From: an uncultured Clostridia bacterium | GTDB taxonomy: Bacteria; Bacillota; Clostridia; Oscillospirales; Ruminococcaceae | Length of the DNA stretch: 9,345 nt | Reading direction: 5' to 3' | NCBI GenBank assembly: GCA_947629275.1 | Contig: CANRDG010000068.1 | Location: 1 to 9,345 of the forward strand | Shown: one piece after another, positions 1 to 7,289 of the stretch | Layout of the letters: the number at the start of each line of letters is the position of its first letter | Position numbering within the stretch: the stretch's first letter is position 1 | Program-made: the position numbers and the translations under genes | Notes under the pieces: generated by a model | Seen by the model: the letters and a program-made list of their open reading frames with translations, nothing else | Database searches by the model: none | What the model was told of the DNA's origin: nothing

Positions 1-51
1 CGACAGGATAGTCGTTATAAAGCGACTTGTAAACTAAAACCGAATAACATA

Positions 52-81
52 AACAGCCTCGCTTATGCGGGGCTGTTTTTT
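52..81 (+). terminator. Rho-independent terminator
   Basis: The arms AACAGCCTCGC and GCGGGGCTGTT pair over 11 positions with one G-T wobble around a TTAT loop, followed by a T run. This should end transcription of a gene lying left of the window. Nothing in bases 1-51 can be assigned to that gene. Confidence 0.85.
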
Positions 82-423
82 AGAGGTTAGAAGTTAGAGG
101 CAATAGGCAAGAAGATATAAGGCAACATTCGCGCGTTGTTGATGTGGTGTATTTAATTCGCGCTTACGCGCCAAACACATTCCACTCCCCCCAAAACACC
201 TTGCCCCACCGCACATAGATGACAGAATATTCTTCCTCTTGCATGTGGGGGCTGTCGTGAAGCGTGAGAAAGCGAGGCGGCACGCTATAGTTGTGGGGTG
301 GTTCTTGCCTCTAACAGAGAAAAGAAACGGCTTCATGCAAAACCTTTTTTTACCTCTATTAGAACTTATAGGGTCAGCGACTCTTTTCTGATCTGCTTCT
401 TTACATGGTTTGTTACAGAAAAA
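82..423. other. Gene-free stretch, no convincing function
   Basis: No ORF here has a good ribosome binding site or recognisable family features. A short minus-strand reading frame runs through about 160-300 and contains YSVIYVRWGKVFWGEWNVFG before a stop in a GCGCGTAAGCGCG palindrome. It has no plausible start and may be a gene remnant or part of a repeated intergenic element. No promoter was recognised. Confidence 0.4.
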
Positions 424-669
424 ATGACGTTTAACAGATCTTCTGTGCAAGGAAACGCATATGCTGCATTGCGGTTGAAAAACTTTGGACTGTCTTTTGG
501 GCAAAAAGGTCAACATCAAGGCGATCGCTTGCATTACGATAATAATAAAGCGGCAGCGGATATTCGCAAGGCTCAGAGTATAGCTGATAGTCTGTACTCT
601 GATGCTATGTCAAACTTGGCTATGCTTCAGCGTGAGTTTGAGCAGGCGAATAACATTATAAGAACGTAA
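424..669 (+). CDS. Small hypothetical protein, possibly a gene remnant
   Basis: An 81-residue frame starts at ATG 424. The same frame is open back to a GTG at 298, but neither start has a clear ribosome binding site. The C-terminal half, about 40 residues ending in EQANNIIRT, is rich in Ala, Gln, Glu and Lys and looks helical or coiled-coil. It ends 15 bases before the next start, which has its own site (AAAGGAAAG), so it could be an upstream partner in the conjugation operon. The family is not recognised. Because the neighbouring coupling-protein gene is broken, this may be the surviving end of another decayed transfer gene. Confidence 0.35.
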   Translation: MTFNRSSVQGNAYAALRLKNFGLSFGQKGQHQGDRLHYDNNKAAADIRKAQSIADSLYSDAMSNLAMLQREFEQANNIIRT

Positions 670-684
670 AAAGGAAAGATAGAT

Positions 685-2543
685 ATGGACAAAGAAACTT
701 TACACAAAAAGAAAATTTACATGGTAAAAACACTGCTTATATCATTTTTACTGACATTTTTAATCATAAATTTGCTGTTGAATTATTTAATGCTGTTTTT
801 TCGGTATGTAGGAGCAAACGCAAGAAAGTATAACACCACGCCGTCAACGGTATCTGAAGAAGCGGTAGATATGTCATTCAGGTTGTATTACCTTTACTTT
901 GTCGAAGGCTTTGATATAAAAATGATAATTATCTGTAGCTTTGGAATATCAATGCTTATCAGTTATAAGCTCGGTGAATACTGGCAGGTCAGACGTTTGT
1001 TTTGCCAAAGCTGCGAACTATTGCTATGTCTAAAACAAAACATAGCCTGATAGTCAATAATCCGAAAGGTGAGATTTGTGAATACCTCTATCTGATACTT
1101 ATTGACAACGGTTATAAGGTAGTTATTTTGAATTTTTCAGATACAAACCATACGTCATTATGGGATCCGTTATTCTACATAAAAAAAGAGTACACGGCAC
1201 AAATGGACAGCGGTTCTCCCGACCTTTCGGAAACATCAGATATGATAGCTTCATTGACTTTGCTATTCACGGAAAGCCCGAAATCTGACCCGATATGGCC
1301 GGAATCTGCGCAAGCTCTTTTTACCGCGATGATATTTTATCTCCTCGAGGACGGTTACAAGAGAGACAAGATGCTCAATAACGGTACTACACCGAACATG
1401 GACAAAGTAACACTGTACTCGGTTTATCAGTTCTTTATAACTTTTGGCACGATAAACCGTGTAAAGATAGTTAAGGGCGCGAAGAAGTACGTCAATGCTA
1501 TGGAGGAGCTGTTCGATGCGCTGCCTATTGGCAACCCTGCGCGGTCAGCATTTGCTACAGCTAAGTTTGCAAGCGGCGAAATGCTGTCATCTATCGAGGG
1601 TACACTGGCCAGCAACCTTAAACTGTTCGGCTCAGACCAGGGTATCGCCAAACTCACGTCGGGAAATCAGATAAACTTTTCCGACCTTATAAATCCCGAA
1701 AAGCCATGTGCGATATTTATGATAGTTCCCGACGAAAAGGTTACGCGGCATAGACTGGCATCTTTGTTTATCAATCAATGTTACGAAGTCCTTTGTGCTG
1801 AATCGCGTAAATACAAAGATAACCGTCTGACGCAGAGAGTTATATTTGAACTCGATGAGTTTGGTAACATGGTGCGTATTCCAGTCATGGACAATAAGAT
1901 AACTGTATCAGCAGGTCGTAACCTTTTATTTTCGATTTACTGCCAGGACTTAAATCAGATTGATTCAAAGTATTCTGATGAAGCTAAGACAATACGCTCT
2001 AACTGCGGTAATGTTGTGTACATCATGAGTAATGATAAAGATACAAATGACTATATGTCTGCCTTGTTGGGCAACGAAACCTTGGAATATCGCACATACA
2101 GCGGTAACTTCGGCGAATAGTTAAATCATCAGAATACTGCGGTTGACGGAAAATCGTTGCTGACAGGCGATCAGCTCTCGAGACTGGACGAGGGAACTGC
2201 CGTAATTAAACGTATGCGCTGCCTGCCGATAAAGACTAAGTTTGACTATTTTTACAAACTGGGAATTAAACGTGTTTCCGTCTGCGATATACCCATTGAC
2301 ATTATAGATGTAGACTTAAATAACCTTATATATGATTTTGAGCCTATCGGCAATGAGATAGGACTTTTGAAACAACGAACTGTATGTGCTGTCGGCGATT
2401 ACACCGACAACAAATATACTATTACGCCATTTATGACTGGTAAGATTAAAAAGACAGCAAAAATAAAAGCGAGCGCACCCCTGTCAAAGCCCGCTCGCAG
2501 CGGTATGATAAAAATCATACCAAACCAAATTCCAGTTATATAG
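685..2543 (+). pseudogene. traG: VirD4/TraG-type conjugation coupling protein, inactivated
   Basis: Intact members are membrane-anchored ATPases that pass relaxase-bound DNA to a type IV secretion channel. The first frame (685-1050) encodes the expected N-terminus with two hydrophobic segments, about residues 17-42 and 77-95. Near 985-1005 the reading shifts frame and resumes as TFVLPKLRT...LIVNNPKGE, the part that normally follows the Walker A loop. The GxGKT loop is absent, so about one segment was deleted. The second frame keeps the Walker B region (IFELDEFGN, near 1850) and a QDLNQ motif. It then meets TAG at 2118-2120 and continues in the same frame as LNHQ...DGKSLLTGDQLSRL to 2543. Family members usually read GEWLNHQ here, so TGG to TAG is the likely change. 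With three lesions the product should be non-functional. A start at 685 is supported by AAAGGAAAG upstream. Confidence 0.88.
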
Positions 2544-2835
2544 TACATCATTTTGGGGGCGAGTAGGGGTAGTCCGTAAAATGAACTGTCGATAATTGAC
2601 CCACTAAAGATTTATCTATCAGAAGAAAAAATATATCTGTTTGTGTATAAAACTAAGATATAAGCTATATTTATATCTTATTTACTGCTTGTATGCTGAT
2701 ATATAACAAAATCTGCGTATTTAATAAAAAACCGTGTTATTCTTTTGTTCCGCGCGTTTTATTAAACAGCTTTGTCGGCGTTACTGAATTATCATTTTAT
2801 TTCTGACAGATACAACACAAAATATGTATCATTTC
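2544..2835. other. AT-rich intergenic region with one weak hairpin
   Basis: No gene is visible. AAGATATAA (2655-2663) and TTATATCTT (2671-2679) form a 9-bp AT-only hairpin without a T run, so it is a doubtful terminator. The sequence TTTCTGACAG near 2799-2808 resembles the CTTTCTGACAG element found three times at 6973, 7422 and 8424. The region separates the dead conjugation gene from the toxin-like operon. Confidence 0.5.
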
Positions 2836-2864
2836 TTGACTATTGATATGCTTTGTGGTACAAT
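2836..2864 (+). promoter_or_regulatory. Sigma-70/SigA-type promoter of the toxin-like operon
   Basis: TTGACT (2836-2841) and TACAAT (2859-2864) are separated by exactly 17 bases. Transcription would start near 2871 and run into the leader ORF and the HipA-like gene. No other convincing promoter was found before 6345, so this one may serve all four genes. Confidence 0.85.
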
Positions 2865-2909
2865 AAAATCATAAATGAAAATACCTATCCGTTAAATCGG
2901 AGGACAAAA

Positions 2910-2951
2910 ATGAAAGGAGCTGAAAACTATGGGATATTATCTTATGCATAA
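2910..2951 (+). CDS. Possible 13-codon leader peptide overlapping the HipA-like start
   Basis: GGAGGA (2899-2904) lies five bases before ATG 2910, a better site than the downstream gene has. The frame encodes MKGAENYGILSYA and stops at 2949-2951, about 20 bases inside the HipA-like gene in another frame. The ribosome binding site of that gene (AAAGGAG, 2913-2919) lies inside the leader. Translating the leader would therefore run over the downstream start region, which suggests translational coupling or interference. The peptide is not recognised, and the coding call rests only on the start signals. Confidence 0.4.
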   Translation: MKGAENYGILSYA

Positions 2952-4083
2952 GGATCAGGTAATTGCAAAAGCCGACGATTATGAAATAACCGAAATAGAA
3001 AATAAAGACCTGTGTCCTGTATGTGTAAAAGTCGGAACTCCTCTTTCGCATTGGCTTGAGTATCGCTGTGTTGACATTCATCGTTCCCATTCCAGGCAGC
3101 TTTTCAAGGCTCTCAGACTTCAAAACAATGTCAGCATAGACAAAATCATAGAAGTGGGACACGGTATCACTATTACCGACAACTGGTGGATACAAAAAGA
3201 TGATGAAAATTTAGATTATGCCTCATTAAGAAGTTATAACAAAGCAATAGCAGATATAGCATTATTCGGCTCGTCGCGTTCTCATATGAGAGGATTAATC
3301 GGTTATACCGAACTTGGAACTATAGGCAGCTATGAAAAAGCTTGGCGATATATTGACAATGAATGGTATATGTTCAAACAGGGAAATAATGCTGAATTGT
3401 TGTCCGAGTATTATTCGTATGTTTTTTTGAAAACAATGAAAGCCCCTGTTGCCCAGTACAGGATATTTCGGCAGCTATCTAAAGAAACAGGTCTTGAAAC
3501 GGTTTGCATAGTATCAAAAGATTTTACGGACAACGGTAAATATGATTTTGAACCGTTCTGCTATTTATTTGGAGATAATGAAGATCCGCAGTATATTGCT
3601 TTGAAGCTTGATAAAGAATTGCGCAAGCAGTATGTGATGATGTTGTTTTACGATGCGCTTCTGTTTAACGGTGACAGGCATAATCAGAATGTAGGTATAT
3701 TGCGCGACAGCGAAACAGGCAAGACAGTCGGACTTGCTCCTTTCTTTGACTACAATATGTCGTTGGCAGCTACCAACAATATTCCTCGATGCGACAGAGA
3801 AAACGGCAATATTTTTACCCGGGGATTTTATCAAAGCCGAGAGATAGCAGATATTGTAAGCGATTTTATTCCGACCAAAGAAGAAATTGAAAATGCAGCA
3901 GCGACGGCTTCAGCTGAAACAAAAGCCGCATTTCCAAATATCAACTTTAACTATTCAATATTTGAAAACTATATTTTTGATACCTATAGCGTACTGCTGC
4001 GTGACCTGCATAATGCTGCTCAGGGTACATCAAAAAGTGATGTCCTTGACCTTACACAGGAGCAAAGCAGCGGCAGAAAATAA
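2929..4083 (+). CDS. HipA-like protein kinase with conserved C-terminal tail
   Basis: A 384-residue protein. HipA kinases phosphorylate a cytoplasmic target (GltX in the classical case) and cause growth arrest; the target here is unknown. The N-terminal part begins YYLMHKDQVIA, also seen in the paralogue downstream. K150 in YMFKQ is the likely ATP-binding lysine. FNGDRHNQNVGIL (about 246-258) carries the catalytic-loop D249 and N254, and APFFDYNMSL holds the metal-binding D274. The last 15 residues, SDVLDLTQEQSSGRK, lie outside the kinase fold and recur in two other genes. The start has AAAGGAG nine bases upstream. No HipB-like partner precedes it, so it may work without the usual antitoxin. 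Family membership is fairly sure; activity is inferred. Confidence 0.85.
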   Translation: MGYYLMHKDQVIAKADDYEITEIENKDLCPVCVKVGTPLSHWLEYRCVDIHRSHSRQLFKALRLQNNVSIDKIIEVGHGITITDNWWIQKDDENLDYASLRSYNKAIADIALFGSSRSHMRGLIGYTELGTIGSYEKAWRYIDNEWYMFKQGNNAELLSEYYSYVFLKTMKAPVAQYRIFRQLSKETGLETVCIVSKDFTDNGKYDFEPFCYLFGDNEDPQYIALKLDKELRKQYVMMLFYDALLFNGDRHNQNVGILRDSETGKTVGLAPFFDYNMSLAATNNIPRCDRENGNIFTRGFYQSREIADIVSDFIPTKEEIENAAATASAETKAAFPNINFNYSIFENYIFDTYSVLLRDLHNAAQGTSKSDVLDLTQEQSSGRK

Positions 4084-4105
4084 AAGTGTGTCATCGTGAC
4101 ACACT
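4036..4105 (+). repeat. Tail-plus-hairpin module, copy 1
   Basis: The 48 nt at 4036-4083 encode SDVLDLTQEQSSGRK and the stop. They match copy 2 at 44 positions and copy 3 at 45. Directly after the stop, AGTGTGTCA (4085-4093) and TGACACACT (4097-4105) form a 9-bp hairpin with a TCG loop. No T run follows, so this copy probably lets transcription continue into the MNT gene. Confidence 0.85.
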
Positions 4106-4126
4106 CCATTATAGCGAGGTGACAAT

Positions 4127-4471
4127 ATGAATATTTACCCTATAAGATGTGACGGAGACGACGTTTTGAAATATATTTATCCTCTGAAACAGAAAGCAGC
4201 TCAGAAAGCTATTGAACTTGCGCGTGCCGACAGCAGAATAAAAAGGGTCATAGTTTTCGGCAGCGCGCTGACAATGAAATGCGGTATGCTAAGTGATATT
4301 GATATTGCACTTGACGTACCCGATATAAGCGAAGATGATTTTGCACGTCTTGCAAGACCGTTTTTTATACAGATACCCTCCGAGGTAGACGTGGTACACT
4401 ACAACACAATAAAGAGTGAACTGTTCAGACAGAATGTAGAAAAGGGAGTGTGTATATATGTTAAGCAGTGA
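4127..4471 (+). CDS. MNT-type minimal nucleotidyltransferase
   Basis: A 114-residue protein of the DNA polymerase beta-like nucleotidyltransferase superfamily. The motif GS(45-46)...SDIDIALD provides the two metal-binding aspartates D57 and D59, and VDVV provides the third, D88. In MNT/HEPN pairs such as MntA-HepT, this protein is the antitoxin and transfers AMP to a tyrosine of the HEPN toxin. GAGGTG lies five bases before ATG 4127. The gene overlaps the following HEPN gene by 14 bases, the usual tight pairing. All three acidic residues are present, so it is probably active. It lacks the DVLDLT tail, in contrast to its partner. Confidence 0.9.
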   Translation: MNIYPIRCDGDDVLKYIYPLKQKAAQKAIELARADSRIKRVIVFGSALTMKCGMLSDIDIALDVPDISEDDFARLARPFFIQIPSEVDVVHYNTIKSELFRQNVEKGVCIYVKQ

Positions 4472-5015
4472 AGAATTTTTGCTTTTAGCACAGCGCGATA
4501 AAAAGACAGTTACAAAACTTGAACCGTCATTTCCCGATGAAGCAGCCCTGAACGGTGCTATGTATTATCTTCAACAGGCAATTGAAAAATCTCTGAAAGG
4601 TTTGATTATGATATATGGAGAACAGCCTGAGTTCTCACATAATATAGGCAAACTTATTGATCATGCGAACAAGTTGGGAATAGAGTTTTCGGATAATGTA
4701 GTCGATATTGCAGATACACTTTCTTTGTGGGAAACGTCCTGCCGATATGACCCGTATATCGTCTTTTCTGAAAGAAAATATGCCAAAGCCAAATCTGCAT
4801 TTGACGAAGTGTTTGGTATGTTATCAGAAGAAATAAACAAACTAAAGAAGCCTGCCGTTGACAGCTCTGGCAGCGATGATGAAAGTGCTTCTGATAGTAA
4901 TAAATCTAGTGAAGAACCAAATAGTAGTTCTAGCAGCAATAATGACAGTGAAAATGATGACGACAGCAGCGACGTCCTTGACCTTACGCAGGAGCAAAGC
5001 AGCGGCAGAAAGTAA
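4458..5015 (+). CDS. HEPN-domain protein (MNT partner) with Ser/Asp linker and conserved tail
   Basis: A 185-residue protein. Residues 1-130 form a helical HEPN domain with the typical YYLQQAIEKSLKGLI (36-50), SHNIGKL (60-66) and LWETSCRYDPY (90-100). HEPN toxins of this type are often RNases. The usual Rx4-6H catalytic motif is not seen, so it may belong to a different subfamily or be inactive as an RNase. Residues 133-170 are a disordered linker of Ser, Asp, Glu and Asn, and 171-185 are SDVLDLTQEQSSGRK. AAAGGGAG lies nine bases before ATG 4458. It sits between two HipA-like genes that carry the same tail, which is unusual for this family. Confidence 0.88.
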   Translation: MLSSEEFLLLAQRDKKTVTKLEPSFPDEAALNGAMYYLQQAIEKSLKGLIMIYGEQPEFSHNIGKLIDHANKLGIEFSDNVVDIADTLSLWETSCRYDPYIVFSERKYAKAKSAFDEVFGMLSEEINKLKKPAVDSSGSDDESASDSNKSSEEPNSSSSSNNDSENDDDSSDVLDLTQEQSSGRK

Positions 5016-5038
5016 AAGTGTGTCATAGTGACACACTT
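4968..5038 (+). repeat. Tail-plus-hairpin module, copy 2
   Basis: Bases 4968-5015 encode the same 15-residue tail as copy 1. All four base differences from copy 1 are at third codon positions and are silent. The hairpin AAGTGTGTCA/TGACACACTT follows immediately after the stop. Confidence 0.88.
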
Positions 5039-5044
5039 GTTTTT
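5016..5044 (+). terminator. Hairpin with short T run, likely partial terminator
   Basis: AAGTGTGTCA (5016-5025) and TGACACACTT (5029-5038) form a perfect 10-bp stem with a TAG loop, followed by GTTTTT. The ribosome binding site AAGGAGG of the next gene starts at 5045. No promoter is visible between, so some read-through is expected, and the hairpin may lower expression of the second HipA-like gene. Confidence 0.65.
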
Positions 5045-5064
5045 AAGGAGGTTTTGTTTAGATT

Positions 5065-6345
5065 ATGTCAAAAAATGAATTCAAAGACAAAGAACGTTAT
5101 AAATATATTTTAATGCACAAAGATGTGGAAGTTGCCGAGATTTTAATGACAGATGACGGACACATAATAAATATAAATGACGTTTATGAGCCGCAGCATT
5201 TGCCTGTCGGTACTTTGAAAAATGGCAAGTGTAACAGTATACTTCTTAACACATGGTGGGCTTACCGCGCTATTCCTACTACAAGAAAGGGTATTAACGA
5301 AGTATTGCAGGCACTTAATATTGGCAGTACACAAGCTCTTTCGGCAAGATGCCTGGGCTTGAGCCTTTCAGAGCATTATTGGATAAAGCCATATGGCGCA
5401 AACCTTTCATGGGAGAGCATCAACTTTTTTGACAACGCTTTTTCAGAAGAACTTGGCGATACGCTTTTGGGATTTGATACTGGGAAAGCGCAAATCGACT
5501 TAAAACATATAGGCAATATAGATAGTCTATCACCGGATAGCACATCTAACGGTAATCTGAAAAAACGCTGGAAAATAATAAACGGAGAGCGCGTGCTGCT
5601 CAAAGCAGGTACTTTTCCTTATCAGCAAGAGCCTTTTAATGAGAAGATAGCTTCTGCTTTAATGAAACGTCTGGGCATACCGCACATAAGTTATGATGTT
5701 GTATGGATAGACGAGCTTCCTTACAGTGTCTGCCCATGTTTTACTGATAAAAATACCGAACTTGTCACAGCATATTCGGTGCTTGCATCAAAAAACAAGC
5801 CAAATCATCAAAATTTCTATCAGCACTATATAAATCTTTGCAATGAAGCAGGTGTCCGCGATATACAAACCTTTATGGATAAAATGATAGTCGTAGACTA
5901 CATCATTGCAAACGAAGATCGCCACACCAACAATTTCGGCTTGCTCAGAAATGCCGATACGCTTGAATTTATAAGCGCAGCTCCCGTGTATGACAGCGGT
6001 ACTTCTTTGCTTTATAATAAGCCTGTTGACATTCCGAACAGGAGCAGCATTATTGAGTGCAAGCCCTGGTATGAAACGCATGATAAGCAATTAAAGCTGG
6101 TATCGTCGCTTGATTGGTTCGATGCTTCAAAGCTTGACGGCTTCGGTGAAGAAATGGCAAATATCCTTGAACCGTTAAAAGAAAAAGGCTATGTAGATGA
6201 AAAACGTGTAAACGGTCTTGTTGAATTTGTAGAAAGCAGGATCTCATACATCAAAAGTTTGTCGGAAAGAAAAACGGAGAACTGTGAAGAAGCTGAAAGC
6301 GACGTCCTTGACCTTACACAGGAGCAAAGCTGCGGCAGAAAATAA
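5065..6345 (+). CDS. Second HipA-like protein kinase with conserved C-terminal tail
   Basis: A 426-residue protein. The N-terminal ~125 residues (YKYILMHKDVEVAEI...LPVG...HYWIKP...INFFDN) form a module also recognisable, but diverged, in the first HipA-like protein. A loop at SPDSTSNG (156-163) precedes the likely ATP-binding lysine K180 in VLLKAG. NEDRHTNNFGLL contains the catalytic-loop D285 and N290, and APVYDSGTSL contains D310. All key kinase residues are present. The tail is SDVLDLTQEQSCGRK, with one Ser changed to Cys. Upstream AAGGAGG is 13 bases from ATG 5065, a rather long gap. There is no HipB-like gene next to it. The two kinases are distant paralogues, so the near-identical tails are not explained by recent duplication of the whole gene. 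Confidence 0.88.
   Translation: MSKNEFKDKERYKYILMHKDVEVAEILMTDDGHIININDVYEPQHLPVGTLKNGKCNSILLNTWWAYRAIPTTRKGINEVLQALNIGSTQALSARCLGLSLSEHYWIKPYGANLSWESINFFDNAFSEELGDTLLGFDTGKAQIDLKHIGNIDSLSPDSTSNGNLKKRWKIINGERVLLKAGTFPYQQEPFNEKIASALMKRLGIPHISYDVVWIDELPYSVCPCFTDKNTELVTAYSVLASKNKPNHQNFYQHYINLCNEAGVRDIQTFMDKMIVVDYIIANEDRHTNNFGLLRNADTLEFISAAPVYDSGTSLLYNKPVDIPNRSSIIECKPWYETHDKQLKLVSSLDWFDASKLDGFGEEMANILEPLKEKGYVDEKRVNGLVEFVESRISYIKSLSERKTENCEEAESDVLDLTQEQSCGRK
6298..6345 (+). repeat. Tail-coding module, copy 3 (without the hairpin)
   Basis: These 48 nt encode the same tail with one amino acid change (AGC to TGC, Ser to Cys). They differ from copies 1 and 2 at three positions each. Unlike the other copies, the GTGTGTCA hairpin is missing and a different terminator follows, so the similarity ends at the stop codon. 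Confidence 0.85.
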
Positions 6346-6352
6346 GATGTAC

Positions 6353-6383
6353 AAAGGCGACGGGGTCAATCCTCGTCGCCTTT
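6353..6383 (+). terminator. Operon terminator
   Basis: AAAGGCGACGGGG (6353-6365) and CCTCGTCGCCTTT (6371-6383) pair over 13 positions with one wobble around TCAAT, followed by more T residues. It ends the rightward operon. The loop and right arm also encode the last residues and the stop of the leftward zinc-ribbon gene. Confidence 0.88.
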
Positions 6384-6584
6384 TTTTCGTCCTTGTCGCT
6401 GTCCGCTGCAATCAACAGGTAAAAGGCAGCCGCAAGACTTTGTGTGACCGCTTGTGAGATTGCTTTTATAAACAACAGTTTCTTTGCCGCACTCGCATCG
6501 GCAAAGCACTTTACCGTCGGGCAGCTTGTCAATTACCGTCAGCCGCCCGAACTTTTTTCCTATCCAGTTAATTTTCTTCGGCAT
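6366..6584 (-). CDS. Small AP2-like/zinc-ribbon DNA-binding protein
   Basis: A 72-residue protein starting MPKKINWIGKKFGRLTVI. The pattern FGRLTVI...CRCECGKE...L.SGHTKSCGCL, with four or five cysteines, is typical of a small domain found in phage and mobile-element proteins, often fused to HNH nucleases. Here it stands alone, so DNA binding is the only function suggested. ATG 6584 is chosen because GGAG lies seven bases upstream; a TTG at 6590 is the alternative. It overlaps the upstream HTH-like gene by 17 bases, so the two are probably co-translated. The final codons (KKGDED) lie inside the terminator stem of the opposite operon. Confidence 0.75.
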   Translation of the reverse strand: MPKKINWIGKKFGRLTVIDKLPDGKVLCRCECGKETVVYKSNLTSGHTKSCGCLLPVDCSGQRQGRKKGDED

Positions 6585-6903
6585 TTTCAAGCTCCGTAAT
6601 CATTATGAAGCCGATGTATATTGCATCAGATGACGGGCATTGACCTTTTGCCGTCCATTTTAACATCGTGCTGTATGGTTTTACAAACTTTCGGGCAAAA
6701 TCAATTGTATTTAAGCCCGACAGCTCTATAAGGGCATTTATATTGCATTCCGCAGCAGCAGCAACGATTTTAAGCGCTTTTATAAAGTCCTCGGCGTTTA
6801 GCCTTATCTCAGGCGGATAGCCGTATTCGGCAAGCAGTTTGTCAACAGACTTGCCAAGTTCAAGATAATCGTTTATCAACGCCTTAAAAGTTTCAAAATC
6901 CAT
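6568..6903 (-). CDS. HTH-like small regulatory protein, hypothetical
   Basis: A 111-residue protein. The middle (about 55-100) contains INALIELSGLNTIDFARKF, then PYSTMLKWTAKGQCPSSDAI. This resembles the helix-turn-helix layout of Cro/CI-like proteins (a 'LSGLxxxxFAxxF...xxxxWxxGxxxPS' pattern), so DNA binding is plausible but unproven. The start has a strong GGGAGG site six bases before ATG 6903. It is followed by the overlapping zinc-ribbon gene. No clear promoter was found just upstream; TATAAC near 6922-6927 could be a -10 box, with no good -35. It might regulate the neighbouring toxin-like genes. Confidence 0.6.
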   Translation of the reverse strand: MDFETFKALINDYLELGKSVDKLLAEYGYPPEIRLNAEDFIKALKIVAAAAECNINALIELSGLNTIDFARKFVKPYSTMLKWTAKGQCPSSDAIYIGFIMITELENAEEN

Positions 6904-6984
6904 GGTTATACCTCCCTCTCTCTGTTATATTTCAAGCGGCTCTGATTTTTTAGCTTTTTCTGTTCATTTTTTCTTTCTGACAGC

Positions 6985-7019
6985 AAAAAATAAAAAGCGT
7001 GTTAATTGTAACACGCTTT
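6985..7019 (-). terminator. Leftward terminator between the type I locus and the HTH gene
   Basis: AAAGCGTGTTA (6994-7004) and TAACACGCTTT (7009-7019) form a perfect 11-bp stem with a four-base loop. Read leftward, it is followed by TTATTTTTT. It would stop minus-strand transcripts that pass the antisense RNA terminator at 7282. The CTTTCTGACAG element follows at 6973-6983. Confidence 0.8.
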
Positions 7020-7041
7020 CTTTGTATCAGAGCTATACCAC

Positions 7042-7071
7042 TTGACAAATACCGACAGTATATGTTATAAT
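7042..7071 (+). promoter_or_regulatory. Promoter of the type I toxin mRNA
   Basis: TTGACA (7042-7047) and TATAAT (7066-7071), both full consensus, are spaced 18 bases apart. Transcription should start near 7078, giving a leader of about 135 nt before the peptide start. Confidence 0.88.
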
Positions 7072-7137
7072 ATACTTGTGCCGATGAGGCACAAAGAAGT
7101 GCCGGTGAGGTACGAAAAACGGTAGCGGTTATGCTCC

Positions 7138-7202
7138 CTCCATTCGCAAACAATCTGAGTATCGTGCTGCATAAGCAGTAACGAAATACAGAGCGAAAGG
7201 AG
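7138..7202 (+). promoter_or_regulatory. Leader fold that hides the toxin ribosome binding site
   Basis: CTCCATTCGC (7138-7147) can pair with GCGAAAGGAG (7193-7202), which contains the ribosome binding site, at 9 of 10 positions. Between them CTGC-ATAA-GCAG forms an inner hairpin. Such hiding of the site in the full-length mRNA is common in type I toxin mRNAs and would keep translation low. Confidence 0.6.
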
Positions 7203-7211
7203 TGATGTGTA

Positions 7212-7289
7212 ATGGATTTTACATCTGTTATACTAATTATTATTATATTAGTACTTATCGATGATATTACTAAAAATAATAAAAAGTAA
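7212..7289 (+). CDS. Putative type I toxin: 25-residue hydrophobic peptide
   Basis: The peptide begins MDFTSVILIIIILVLIDD and ends ITKNNKK. It has a short start, one run of about ten Ile/Leu/Val residues long enough for part of a membrane span, and a Lys/Asn-rich charged end. This is the layout of membrane-acting type I toxins such as Fst. AAAGGAG (7196-7202) lies nine bases before ATG 7212. The TAA stop lies inside the left arm of the downstream bidirectional terminator. A strong promoter, a long structured leader and a convergent antisense RNA support the call. No close homologue was recognised, so the family assignment rests on architecture. Confidence 0.72.
   Translation: MDFTSVILIIIILVLIDDITKNNKK

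Noticed and set aside
94..534. Long minus-strand frame at the left end
   Set aside because: Cys/Arg-rich low-quality sequence, no start signals, and it overlaps the terminator-proximal gene-free DNA and the plus-strand frame.
2118..2120. TAG as a recoded codon
   Set aside because: The same gene has a deletion and frameshift near 985-1005, so plain decay explains it, and other genes here end in TAA without sign of recoding.
4661..5036. Minus-strand Ser/Leu-rich frames
   Set aside because: They are shadows of the Ser/Asp-rich linker of the HEPN gene.
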